In this document: in pieces, positions 39,992-48,756 of the stretch
How positions within the stretch are numbered: the first letter of the stretch is position 1
How the letters are laid out: each line of letters begins with the position of its first letter
Assembly: GCF_029266855.1 (NCBI RefSeq)
Contig: NZ_JAQSWB010000003.1
Span: 310,001 to 374,000 of the forward strand
DNA: 64,000 bases
Direction: 5' to 3'
From: Fluviicola sp.
GTDB taxonomy: Bacteria > Bacteroidota > Bacteroidia > Flavobacteriales_D > Crocinitomicaceae
Position numbers and translations under genes: made by a program
The notes under the pieces: model-generated
The model's input: only the letters and a program-made list of their open reading frames with translations
What the model was told of the DNA's origin: nothing
The model's database searches: none

Positions 39992-41065
39992 TTACTGGAG
40001 TAAGTTCAAATACTTTTCTTTCCATACATCCACACTCCATTTCTGTTGAATGGATTCGAGGGCATGATTGCCCAATTCGGATCTTAATTGCTTATTCTCC
40101 AACAAAAGCCGAAGTGCATCTTCCCATTCCTGAGTTGTTTCTGCAATAAACCCGTTTTCGGTATGCTGAATGATTTTGGTATTTACACCAACCGGAGAAA
40201 CAATGGCAGCCATTCCCAGGGCCATGTATTGCAATGCCTTAAACCCACATTTTCCTTCGGACCATGCGTCAAGAACGAGAGGCATGATCCCGATCTGGAT
40301 TTCTGCCAAATCTTCCATTTCCGTTTCTTCCTTCCAATCCTGATAGAGTAAGGATTTCAACTGGTAATTTGGCTTTTTATTCGAGATTACCTTGAATATG
40401 AAATCAAATTCATTTTCCAGTTTTCGCAAAATTGGAATTACAAAGTCGAGGTAATGCATGGTGGAATGGGTTCCTGTCCATCCGATCACCATGGGTATTT
40501 TTTTGTGGTCGACTCGTTTTGTATGCTGGTTTTTTGTGTCAATGGTTGTAGGGATCACTTCCACACGGGAGTTGAACTGTTGTGCGTAAGCAGCAAGGAA
40601 ATCATTTCCTGCACTTACTTTACTTGCCCATTTGATGAGGTAAGGAACTTTCCAATAACATTTGAGTTTTTGAAAACGTGCATTAGCCGAGCTGTAATTC
40701 GGGATCCAGATCGCATCATCGAAATCATAGACGTATTTTTTGCGCATGATCTTCACCAGGATCCATTCAAATACCGGTGGGCCGAGATGTGTCATTTCCC
40801 GATGCATGAAGATGTGTTTTGCACCGATCAATTGAAATAAAAGAATCCAGCGACGAAGGAAATTGTAGTTCAGATCCACGAATTTCTGAATAAACCGGCC
40901 TTTCTGATAAAGTCTGTTCCAGCTTTTTGGGGTGTGAAAAGAATGATACCGGATTTCAAAATGATGCTTCTCCAAAAAATGAATGTATTGCTCGAATCGA
41001 AATCGTTGGGAAGGGGCTTCTCCTTTTGGATACGGGGCAATAATATGGAGTTTTTTCACTTTCAC
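39992..41065 (-). CDS. Glycosyltransferase, GT4-like
   Basis: About 358 aa. No ATG is available near the conserved start: candidates are GTG at 41065 or 41059 (VKVKKLHIIAPYPKGEAPSQ), and a TTG at 41104 reached through a poly-A stretch that is unlikely to be coding. GTG 41065 is chosen. The C-terminal donor-binding half shows VIGWTGTHSTMHYLD, IGIMPLVLDAWSEGKCGFKA (E of an EX7E-like motif) and LQYMALGMAAIVSPVGVN. Retaining GT-B fold, sugar unknown. Confidence 0.85.
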   Translation of the reverse strand: MKVKKLHIIAPYPKGEAPSQRFRFEQYIHFLEKHHFEIRYHSFHTPKSWNRLYQKGRFIQKFVDLNYNFLRRWILLFQLIGAKHIFMHREMTHLGPPVFEWILVKIMRKKYVYDFDDAIWIPNYSSANARFQKLKCYWKVPYLIKWASKVSAGNDFLAAYAQQFNSRVEVIPTTIDTKNQHTKRVDHKKIPMVIGWTGTHSTMHYLDFVIPILRKLENEFDFIFKVISNKKPNYQLKSLLYQDWKEETEMEDLAEIQIGIMPLVLDAWSEGKCGFKALQYMALGMAAIVSPVGVNTKIIQHTENGFIAETTQEWEDALRLLLENKQLRSELGNHALESIQQKWSVDVWKEKYLNLLQ

Positions 41066-41109
41066 GGAAGCAAAAATGAGCTTTTTTTTTGAGATTACAG
41101 GCAAAGAAA

Positions 41110-42327
41110 TTAACCTGCGAATTTATCGTAAATATCAAAGTAGGATTCAACTCCACGATCCAGTCCAAAATATTCCCTCGCTCCAAGCATTGTTTTTTTT
41201 CGGTCAAAAGTTGTGAAGTCCAGGGAGAAAGCAGAAAGCGTTTCTTCAGAAGTGTCTTTTAAAACCACCCCGGAACTGTAACGGAAAACGATTTCATCGG
41301 TGTCGCCAACTCCGGCATTGCAAATAAGCGGGATTCCCATGGCCATAATCTCGCCTTGTTTCGTTGGGGAGGAAGCTTTTTTGGAAAAACTCGGACGGAT
41401 AAAAAAGATTGAACAATCAAAGAGAGCGAGAAAAGAAGGAACTTTCTGATGCTGCACGGAAACGATCCGGATTGAATCTGAATTGATACCCAATTCCTTT
41501 GCTTCCAGGTGAACAATGGATGGAGCTTCCTTCGTGACAAATAAAAAAACCGCATTTGGTTTCAGATGAGTAATGCGTTTGAAGGCCAGAAGCATTTCTC
41601 TTAGCTGGTACCAGGTTCCTATGGATCCGACATAACCAACCACAAATTTGCCATTCAATTGATATTCCAATTTCTTTTTATGAACCAGATCCGGATCTGT
41701 TTTTTCAGGGTCGAAGAGTTGCAAATCAACACAGCAGGGGATAACCTTGATTTTATCCGAAGTAACATTTTTCAGGTTCCATGACAGAATCTCAGCTTTT
41801 CCGATTTCAGTTAAACTGACAATTGCATCACTTTCTTCGAGGTAAGCCCGCTCTTTCTTTTTGAAATAGGAATAAATAAACTTGTAAAGCGGATTTTTTA
41901 AATTCCAGATTTTTCCTTCTACCCGTTCATCTGCCCAAAAACCACGCATATCGAAAAGAAATTTCACGCCCTTTTCCTGCTTCAGCTTCAATCCAACCAG
42001 GGCGCTGATATAACTGCGGCAGTGCACTAATTGAAAATGTTTTTCCCGGTGTAGGGCAAAAGCGGTTTTTCTCATCTTCCTGATATCCAGGATCGTTGAC
42101 AGAACCGGTGGATTTTTGGTGTAGAGGAGCGGTTTCCAATGAATGTTGTGTTCAACGCAAAGTGCTTCAATTTTATTTTTTTCCTCGGAATACCTGTCTG
42201 GTTTTTCAAAGCTGATGAGCGTGATCCGGAATCCTTTTTTACTTAACCCGGCTAAATAGGGAAGTACCTGACTTTGTCCAAGGGGGTCTGTCATACCATC
42301 ATAAGACAGGTAAAGTATATTCTTCAT
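41110..42327 (-). CDS. Glycosyltransferase, GT4-like
   Basis: 405 aa. N-terminal NILYLSYDGMTDPLGQSQVL and LISFEKPDRYSEE are typical of the family found in flavobacterial glycan loci. The C-terminal half shows VVGYVGSIGTWYQLREMLLA, then FFIRPSFSKKASSPTKQGEI, MAMGIPLICNAGVGDTDEIV. GT-B fold. It lies 44 bases before the next glycosyltransferase start and 57 bases after the epimerase stop. Confidence 0.88.
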   Translation of the reverse strand: MKNILYLSYDGMTDPLGQSQVLPYLAGLSKKGFRITLISFEKPDRYSEEKNKIEALCVEHNIHWKPLLYTKNPPVLSTILDIRKMRKTAFALHREKHFQLVHCRSYISALVGLKLKQEKGVKFLFDMRGFWADERVEGKIWNLKNPLYKFIYSYFKKKERAYLEESDAIVSLTEIGKAEILSWNLKNVTSDKIKVIPCCVDLQLFDPEKTDPDLVHKKKLEYQLNGKFVVGYVGSIGTWYQLREMLLAFKRITHLKPNAVFLFVTKEAPSIVHLEAKELGINSDSIRIVSVQHQKVPSFLALFDCSIFFIRPSFSKKASSPTKQGEIMAMGIPLICNAGVGDTDEIVFRYSSGVVLKDTSEETLSAFSLDFTTFDRKKTMLGAREYFGLDRGVESYFDIYDKFAG

Positions 42328-42384
42328 TTTTTCAGGATTCAGTTAGATGCCTTCCGACACATTCACATCATGTCAAGATACACT

Positions 42385-43323
42385 TTAAACAAGATTATTC
42401 AAAATAATTTGAATTCCTTCTTCGAGGCTTGTGAAAGGTTTTCCCAAAAGTTCATTCATTTTAGCAATGTCCGGCTGTCTTCTGGTCATATCACCTTCTT
42501 CCAGTGGGGGTAAATGAACGATTTTGGATTGAGATTTTGTTAGCCGGATAATAATTTCAGCAAGTTCTAAAATGGTAACAATGGTTCCGTTTCCAATATT
42601 TGCTACATCATTCACTATCAAATCTGCTTCCATAGCCTTTGTGCAGGCATCCAAATGATCTTCGATGAAGCAGAATGTTCTGGTTTGCGAACCATCACCG
42701 TAAACCGGGATGTCCTGATTTGCGAGGGCCAGTCTGATGAATCGGGACATTACAAAATCAGTACTTTGTTTTGGTCCGTATGTATTGAAAAAACGGAAAA
42801 TCGTGTAATCCAGGCCATATTCCTGATGATAGGAACGGAAATAAGATTCCCCCACATTTTTCACAACTGCATAGGGAAGTCTTGAGTTTAAGGGAGTGAT
42901 CGTTTCATGTTGCGGCAAATGTACCGGCTCACCGTAAACTTCCGATGAAGATGCATAAAATACCCGTGTTACACCGGTTCGTTTTGATAAATCTAAAATG
43001 TTCCGGATTCCATAGATGTCATCCAAAACCATGATGGGGTTCTCCAATGTTCTTTTTACGCCAACTACTGCTGCATAATGAAAAACATAATCAAAATTGT
43101 ATAGACTGAAAACGGGTGCAATGTCATCGAAATTATTGACATCTCCATGAATAAACTTGCAGTTCTCATGCTGAGGAATGTTTTCCTTTTTTCCGGTTAG
43201 GAAATTATCCACTAAAACTACAAAGTAATTGGGGTTTTGGAGAAGTCTGTCGGCTAAGGATGATGGTATAAAACCGGCTCCTCCGGTGATCAGAATATTT
43301 TTTTTTGACTGAGTCATTGTCAT
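42385..43323 (-). CDS. NAD-dependent sugar epimerase/dehydratase (extended SDR)
   Basis: 312 aa. The Rossmann motif reads ITGGAGFIPSSLADRL: the usual GGxGFIG has Pro in place of the third Gly. Catalytic YAVVK (YxxxK) near residue 158 and SSSEVYGEP are normal, as are FFNTYGPKQ and the C-terminal RRQPDIAKMNELLG. Similar to UDP-glucuronate decarboxylase or UDP-glucose 4-epimerase relatives; substrate not decided. Its ATG overlaps the stop of the amidotransferase gene by 4 bases (ATGA), so the two are coupled. Confidence 0.9.
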   Translation of the reverse strand: MTMTQSKKNILITGGAGFIPSSLADRLLQNPNYFVVLVDNFLTGKKENIPQHENCKFIHGDVNNFDDIAPVFSLYNFDYVFHYAAVVGVKRTLENPIMVLDDIYGIRNILDLSKRTGVTRVFYASSSEVYGEPVHLPQHETITPLNSRLPYAVVKNVGESYFRSYHQEYGLDYTIFRFFNTYGPKQSTDFVMSRFIRLALANQDIPVYGDGSQTRTFCFIEDHLDACTKAMEADLIVNDVANIGNGTIVTILELAEIIIRLTKSQSKIVHLPPLEEGDMTRRQPDIAKMNELLGKPFTSLEEGIQIILNNLV

Positions 43324-44441
43324 TTTTTTTGAAATAAAAAGCGATAAACACTGTATACGAAATTAATCCGCTTTTTTGAATTTGGGAAATCTTTATGCGT
43401 TAAAGGTCTTTGAGCGAGTATTAAATCAAATTCTTCGACGGAAAGTTGTAGTTTTTTTCGGATGAATAACTTCTCTTTTTCAATCGTTTCCGGATCGTAT
43501 GGAAGAGATTTGAGTTGTTCCAAAGCTTCTTCACGGGTAATTTGCCCGGAGCATATTTGTGTGGAGAAAGTGGCCAGGCGGTAATCAAATCCATACTTTA
43601 CAGGCATAATGTAGGATTGCCAAAAACGAGTATAGCGCGATTCGTGATGTTTTCTATATGGGAATTGACAGCCTAATTCCTTTTCTAAAATCAATCGGGC
43701 TTCATCTTTGTGATAATTAATGAAATTTAAGGGATAGTAAGTTTTGATTCCCTTGATCATTTTATAGTAGAATTCTTCCCAAAGACCGAATCCGGGTGTT
43801 TTCTCTCTTTTTACTTTACTGAATTTGCGAACGATGTATTGATAAAGTTTCATGTCTTTCATGACATGATATCCCCACTGTAGCGGGAGAATCCCTTCCG
43901 AAGAATAATTGCCTCCCGAGAGAATTGTTTTCACACCATATTTTTCTGCCATTTGATGAAGAGCCGCCGGAATCGCCAAATCGGTAGGGATTTCAATATC
44001 CACGATGGAAGATCTCAAAAAGGCAAGTTGAATTTCTCTGAATTCCGACCAGTCAAGTACGATTGTTTCCAGGTCAAGATCTAATTTTGTAGCAATAGTA
44101 TGAATGTTTTGAACAGCAAGTTCTGTATTCCATCCGTTATCCAAATGCACCAGAAGTGGGTTCAATCCATTGATTTTGGCATAATAAGCAGTATAACAGC
44201 TATCAACACCACCACTAATTCCAATAATTGAATCGTACGATTTTCCTTTGCCTTTGGATTTTATCTGATCAATAAGATTACGGACCTTTTCCTCGTTTTT
44301 CTTCGGATCATCAAAAAGCGGATTAATACGCAGCATATAATCGGTGCAATGATTGCACGTGCCATCTTCATTAAAAACAATATCAGGATCACTTGTATCC
44401 ATGACACATCTTACGCATTGTTGATATTGGGAATCAAGCAT
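43320..44441 (-). CDS. N-acetyl sugar amidotransferase (WbpG/PseA-like)
   Basis: 373 aa. A zinc-type CxxC pair at the N terminus (CVRCVMDT and CNHC) and the PP-loop ISGGVDSCYTAYYAKI (SGGVDS) mark the ATP-pyrophosphatase family that turns an acetamido group of a nucleotide sugar into an acetamidino group. In Pseudomonas the partner glutaminase is a HisH/HisF-like pair (known for WbpG); none is visible in this window. First gene of the minus-strand sub-unit and overlaps the following epimerase. Confidence 0.88.
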   Translation of the reverse strand: MLDSQYQQCVRCVMDTSDPDIVFNEDGTCNHCTDYMLRINPLFDDPKKNEEKVRNLIDQIKSKGKGKSYDSIIGISGGVDSCYTAYYAKINGLNPLLVHLDNGWNTELAVQNIHTIATKLDLDLETIVLDWSEFREIQLAFLRSSIVDIEIPTDLAIPAALHQMAEKYGVKTILSGGNYSSEGILPLQWGYHVMKDMKLYQYIVRKFSKVKREKTPGFGLWEEFYYKMIKGIKTYYPLNFINYHKDEARLILEKELGCQFPYRKHHESRYTRFWQSYIMPVKYGFDYRLATFSTQICSGQITREEALEQLKSLPYDPETIEKEKLFIRKKLQLSVEEFDLILAQRPLTHKDFPNSKKRINFVYSVYRFLFQKK

Positions 44442-44445
44442 ACGA

Positions 44446-44453
44446 CAAAATTA
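44446..44453 (-). promoter_or_regulatory. -7 element upstream of the sugar amidotransferase gene
   Basis: TAATTTTG on the minus strand matches TAnnTTTG and ends only 4 bases before the ATG at 44441, so a leaderless or nearly leaderless mRNA is predicted. No convincing -33 box. Confidence 0.4.
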
Positions 44454-44552
44454 ACAGCATCTGCTTATGAAAGGACATTTCTTGCCGACTAAAAGAATAA
44501 GTAGATGCAACGAATGAATATTTGACAAGATCAGGTGAACGTTTAGAGGAAA

Positions 44553-45440
44553 TCAAAACAGGAGATGTTTTAATGTTGCCCAAAATACTCGCTGTAAAAC
44601 AGCTTGTTTACTGTTTTTGAATGCTTTGAAAAGATACTTCCTTGCCTTGTGCCGATGTCCTTTTGATGCCAGATCCACAGCAAGAATTAAAAAATTTCGC
44701 ATTCTGAAGTAAGCCAGTTTGTCACCGATGAATTGTGTTACATCTTTATTAGTGCTAATAGAATCGATAAATGTGTTGAATCTGATTTCTAACTGATCCA
44801 GCTGTTTCATAGTTAAAACACTCCGTTCAGGGTGGTGGACAATTACTGAGGTAACAACATTGACTCCCAATATCTGGTGATTTGAAGCCAAACGCAGCCA
44901 TAATTCATAATCTTCACTTGCACTCAATTGCCTGTTTTCATTGAAAGGATTGTTTAACGCCACAGATGTTTTAACCACAACAGCATTGCAGGAAAAGAAA
45001 TTTCCTTTGATCAGTTGTTTATTGGAGATGTTGATCTGACCAGGCTGTGTATGACTCTTTGAATAGGATTGAGTGGAAGTGAAATAATTTTTGTAGTCAA
45101 ATACCAGAACATCCGGAAATTCATTTTCAATAGCTGATTGTTTTATTTGAGAAACATGATTTGGTAACAAAAGATCGTCACTATCCAGCCAATTGATGTA
45201 AGTTCCTCTGGCTTTGCTACTCCCGAAATTTCGGGCGGCACCGCGTTCGCTGTTTTCAATCCGGTAATAATGGATATTGTCGGATAAGTAGGAGGAGACT
45301 ACTTCCGAAGTGTTATCGGTACTTCCATCATCAATAATGAGCACTTCGTAATCCGGGGAGGATTGACCAAGTACACTTTTCAGGGTGTCCTCAATCAAAT
45401 GCGCGCGATTGTATGTTGGGATGACGATAGAGAGAAACAT
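44553..45440 (-). CDS. Glycosyltransferase, GT2-like
   Basis: 295 aa with GT-A fold. Start SIVIPTYNRAHLIEDTLKSV, nucleotide-binding IDDGSTDN, and the metal-binding WLDSDD (DxD-type) near residue 85. The C-terminal part (QLSASEDYELWLRLA, with the ED acid/base region) is standard. C-terminal helices, partly basic (KASKGHRHKARKYLF-like), may associate with the membrane. A 111-base gap separates it from the amidotransferase gene, and it ends without a visible terminator. Confidence 0.92.
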   Translation of the reverse strand: MFLSIVIPTYNRAHLIEDTLKSVLGQSSPDYEVLIIDDGSTDNTSEVVSSYLSDNIHYYRIENSERGAARNFGSSKARGTYINWLDSDDLLLPNHVSQIKQSAIENEFPDVLVFDYKNYFTSTQSYSKSHTQPGQINISNKQLIKGNFFSCNAVVVKTSVALNNPFNENRQLSASEDYELWLRLASNHQILGVNVVTSVIVHHPERSVLTMKQLDQLEIRFNTFIDSISTNKDVTQFIGDKLAYFRMRNFLILAVDLASKGHRHKARKYLFKAFKNSKQAVLQRVFWATLKHLLF

Positions 45441-45578
45441 GCAATATAAATTTCTGGTACAATATAATCATCAAAACTAAACAATTCAGAGACGTATACC
45501 GGACAGGTCAGCTTATTTCTCATTAATTGCTTGTTTAAAAGGCGTTTTACGAATTAAGCGAAAGACCATCTAAAATGA

Positions 45579-45596
45579 TAATTTTGTGTTACAAAA
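45579..45596 (+). promoter_or_regulatory. -7 element and overlapping inverted repeat upstream of the acyltransferase
   Basis: TAATTTTG (45579-45586) matches TAnnTTTG. TTTTGT (45582-45587), GTT, ACAAAA (45591-45596) is a perfect 6-bp inverted repeat across the predicted start point. No clear -33 TTTG. The plus-strand gene begins at 45610. Confidence 0.4.
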
Positions 45597-45609
45597 CTGA
45601 AGGAATTAA

Positions 45610-46722
45610 ATGAGCGGGAATTATTTACCGGGATTGCATGGGATTCGGGCAATTGCAGCAATTGCGGTTATTTTTTCTCATACGACTGTAGGTCTTCAAA
45701 GATTCGGGTTGAATAATCGCCTGTTTGGGGTCGATCGGTTTGGAAATATTATTTCAACAGATTTAGCGGGTTTTGGAGTCTCCATGTTTTTTTCATTGAG
45801 CGGTTTTCTGATCACTTATTTATTGCTCAAAGAAAAAGCTGCCGCGGGTTCAATAGATATTAAGCGATTTTATATGCGCCGGGTATTGCGAATTTTTCCG
45901 CTCTACTATTTGTACCTGGGATTAATACTCCTGGTATTGAATTATTTTCAGATGGAAATTAATTCCGAAAGCTTTCTCATGTATGTGTTTTTGCTAGGGA
46001 ATATTCCCTTTATATTGGGCACTTCCATTGATTGTGTCGGACATTTCTGGTCGCTGGGAGTGGAGGAACAATTCTATTTGTTCTGGCCGATAATCATAAA
46101 AAAAATCAGGAAGCCTCTAAAATGGGTATTTGTATTGCTGATTTTTTTACTGGCTCTTAAACTGGGGGCGAGAGTCTGGGATATTTTGTACAACGGATCC
46201 CGGCCTTCAGTTTTTTACACAATTCTTCATGTAAATAGATTCCAGTGTATGATGATCGGGGCATTGGGAGGAATCTTATTCATCCAAAAACATCCGATCC
46301 TAAAAATTGTCAGAAATCCGATTGCTGAAATCATTGTTTGGGGAATATTAATCCTGGTTACTTTTAATCAATTTCATATTGCATCTGTTTTCGACAATGA
46401 ATTTATTGCATTACTTACACTTGTATTGATTATTCAGCAAATCTCTTATGACGGAAAACGGGTTAATCTGAACAAAGGAATTTTTAACTGGTTGGGGGAT
46501 ATCTCCTACGGATTATATATTTTTCATCCTTTAGTTCTCTTGCTCGCTTCCAAAATGATTCATTTTAACGGAAAGAGCAAGCTGACAGATTATTTGATCT
46601 GTTATGGAATCGTTTTTTTGGGAACGATACTCGTTTCCTATCTGTCATATATCACATTTGAACGATTCTTTCTTCGAATAAAGGAGAAAAGATTCAGCGT
46701 TTTACAAAAGAAATCAAAATAG
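45610..46722 (+). CDS. Membrane acyltransferase (OafA/YrhL type)
   Basis: 370 aa with about ten membrane segments. The start LPGLHGIRAIAAIAVIFSHT has the catalytic-type His and Arg of the acyltransferase-3 family, and FYMRRVLRIFPLYYLYL and VGHFWSLGVEEQFYLFWP are further signatures. Likely adds an acyl group, such as acetate, to sugars of the locus glycan. The only plus-strand gene within the minus-strand glycan cluster; its last 29 bases overlap the end of the convergent methyltransferase gene. Confidence 0.9.
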   Translation: MSGNYLPGLHGIRAIAAIAVIFSHTTVGLQRFGLNNRLFGVDRFGNIISTDLAGFGVSMFFSLSGFLITYLLLKEKAAAGSIDIKRFYMRRVLRIFPLYYLYLGLILLVLNYFQMEINSESFLMYVFLLGNIPFILGTSIDCVGHFWSLGVEEQFYLFWPIIIKKIRKPLKWVFVLLIFLLALKLGARVWDILYNGSRPSVFYTILHVNRFQCMMIGALGGILFIQKHPILKIVRNPIAEIIVWGILILVTFNQFHIASVFDNEFIALLTLVLIIQQISYDGKRVNLNKGIFNWLGDISYGLYIFHPLVLLLASKMIHFNGKSKLTDYLICYGIVFLGTILVSYLSYITFERFFLRIKEKRFSVLQKKSK

Positions 46723-47614
46723 TCTGACCCTTAATTTTGTTTTTAGAAATACGGACGCTCCATTCAAAGGGTTTGTACATTTTTAATTTCCAAACAGCCT
46801 TCGTCAGAAAGTGATTTTTGAAAAGCAAGCGATGAACCAGATTCCATGTGTAGACAGAAACATTATCGTTGACCATAGGTTCGTATTTTACGTCTGTATA
46901 TTCAAGTTCAGGGAAGATTTTTTCCAGCGAACGTAAACTTTCATAAGTCCATCTTCCCATATGGTGTGGAGGTTCGTTTAAAATACGGCTCAAATGCAAA
47001 TTCGATCCGATAAAAGAATCGTTGTTAGGCACACCAATTATTAATTTTCCTCCTGATTTGAGTAACTCAATTTGCGCTTTAAGAAATTCATAGGGAGTTG
47101 AAACATGTTCCAGGACCTGAAAGGAACACACAAGATCAAATTGTCCCGGATTCTCTTTGGCATATTCTTCAACAGGTGTGTTTGAAACATGAAATCCGCC
47201 GGAGCGAAGTTGCTTGACACTTTCCGAATTAAGTTCCAGTGCTTCGATAGCACAAGAGGTTTTGGATACAACATTTTTCAAAAATGCCCCGCTTCCGCAT
47301 CCTACTTCAAGTATTTTTTCGTTTTTCAATTCTTTGATGACTTCAATGTGTTCCCATCTGTCAGGATGGTAATACCATGCCTTTTGTCCCAGTTCCTGAT
47401 AATAAACATCATCTCCGGCAATAGTTAAAGGCCAGAAAAATTCAAATCCGGATGAATTGCAACGGTATAGTTCGATTGTCTCTATTCCCGGAAACAAGCG
47501 GGAAATATCCATTTGTTGGTCCAGCCTGTAAGTGTCAACAATTCGTTTAACAGGGATTTTAGCAACTAAACTCACATCATTTGAGTAGGTCATTGGACTG
47601 AAAACAGTTTCCAT
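46694..47614 (-). CDS. Class I SAM-dependent methyltransferase
   Basis: 306 aa. SAM-binding motif I KILEVGCGSGAFLKNVV near residue 100, followed by acidic ALELNSESVKQLRSGGF and QVLEHVSTPYEFLKAQIELL. Residues 1-90 are a family-specific extension with a Tyr-rich segment. Probably methylates a sugar or other small substrate of the glycan. Its ATG overlaps the stop of the upstream glycosyltransferase gene (TAATG at 47614). Confidence 0.87.
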   Translation of the reverse strand: METVFSPMTYSNDVSLVAKIPVKRIVDTYRLDQQMDISRLFPGIETIELYRCNSSGFEFFWPLTIAGDDVYYQELGQKAWYYHPDRWEHIEVIKELKNEKILEVGCGSGAFLKNVVSKTSCAIEALELNSESVKQLRSGGFHVSNTPVEEYAKENPGQFDLVCSFQVLEHVSTPYEFLKAQIELLKSGGKLIIGVPNNDSFIGSNLHLSRILNEPPHHMGRWTYESLRSLEKIFPELEYTDVKYEPMVNDNVSVYTWNLVHRLLFKNHFLTKAVWKLKMYKPFEWSVRISKNKIKGQTILISFVKR

Positions 47615-48732
47615 TAAGGTTGTTTTAAAAGTGAAAAATAAGCGTTTAAATTGAAAGATTGAATTCCGAATTTTGTTTGAACTGTTTCTCTTAGTGAATT
47701 TCCGTTTTCTTTCAAAGATTCAGGATTTTTAAGAATACGATTCAATAGTTCTGCGGTTTCTTCTGTGCTCTGAGTAAGTTCCATTTTCCAACCGTTTTTT
47801 TCTGAAACAATGTAATCATCGAAATCTCCGACTCCAGCTGTTACTACGACGGGTTTGCCCAATAGACCCATTTCCTTAACAGTACTACTCGAAGTTTCGG
47901 TTAAGGAGGGATGAAACAAAAGATCTGAAGCCGCCATGTAGTTTACAAACTCTTTCGTGAATCCGATGATCTCAACATGATCATTGAGTTTAAGTTCACT
48001 GATTGTCTGCTTTATTTCTTCCAGAAGTGGTCCGTGATCAAGTAAGAGCAATTGAATATTCCATTGATACTCTTTAACTAAAAGCGATAAAACTTCTAAA
48101 GCATAGCGGTGGCGTTTACTTGCTACAAACCTGGAACACATAAGTAATATGAAATCGCGTTGCTCATACCTGGATCTGATGATTTTAACACGTTCGGGAT
48201 CAGGTTTCGGATATTTGTCAAAATCATAGCAATACGGAATCACACGATATTTTTCGACATGAATTGACTCGAATTTTTGAATGTTTTGCAAGACACTTGG
48301 TGAAGCTACAACGATTTGTTTTCCAAAACGATCAATTATCCAATCAAAGAGTTTCTCAATCCTTGAAATTTTTTCAACTCCCGGAATTGTAAGATGGTGT
48401 CTAAAATAAGTTGTCGGCTTTTTGTGAAAATAATAAGCGATGACTGCAATGAAGTTTGAGTGCTGTAAATGCGAAAACAGGTGATCAATTTGATGCTCTT
48501 TCACGAATTTACTTAAGAATCGAATATGCTTCCAGTAATACATCAGACGATTTTTCGAATGATATTCGACCGTGTAACAAGGGATTCCGGATGCTTCCAG
48601 GTTTGAATGAAAATCACCCTTTTCACAAGAGGTTAAGACAACAATTTCAAGCCCGTTTTCTTTTAGCAGCTTCAAATAAGTTTCAAGTGAATTTGTCTGG
48701 GCATTTGAAGGATAATAATGCAGAATTCTCAT
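47614..48732 (-). CDS. Glycosyltransferase, GT4-like
   Basis: 372 aa. N-terminal MRILHYYPSNAQTNSLETYL and HLTIPGVEKISRIEKLFDWI. The C-terminal donor domain shows FILLMCSRFVASKRHRYALE, VEIIGFTKEFVNYMAASDLL and FHPSLTETSSSTVKEMGLLG (EX7E-like, TETSSSTVKE), then KPVVVTAGVGDFDDYI. Sugar specificity unknown. One base overlaps the next gene. Confidence 0.92.
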   Translation of the reverse strand: MRILHYYPSNAQTNSLETYLKLLKENGLEIVVLTSCEKGDFHSNLEASGIPCYTVEYHSKNRLMYYWKHIRFLSKFVKEHQIDHLFSHLQHSNFIAVIAYYFHKKPTTYFRHHLTIPGVEKISRIEKLFDWIIDRFGKQIVVASPSVLQNIQKFESIHVEKYRVIPYCYDFDKYPKPDPERVKIIRSRYEQRDFILLMCSRFVASKRHRYALEVLSLLVKEYQWNIQLLLLDHGPLLEEIKQTISELKLNDHVEIIGFTKEFVNYMAASDLLFHPSLTETSSSTVKEMGLLGKPVVVTAGVGDFDDYIVSEKNGWKMELTQSTEETAELLNRILKNPESLKENGNSLRETVQTKFGIQSFNLNAYFSLLKQP

Positions 48733-48756
48733 GACCGAATATTATAGTTACAATAC

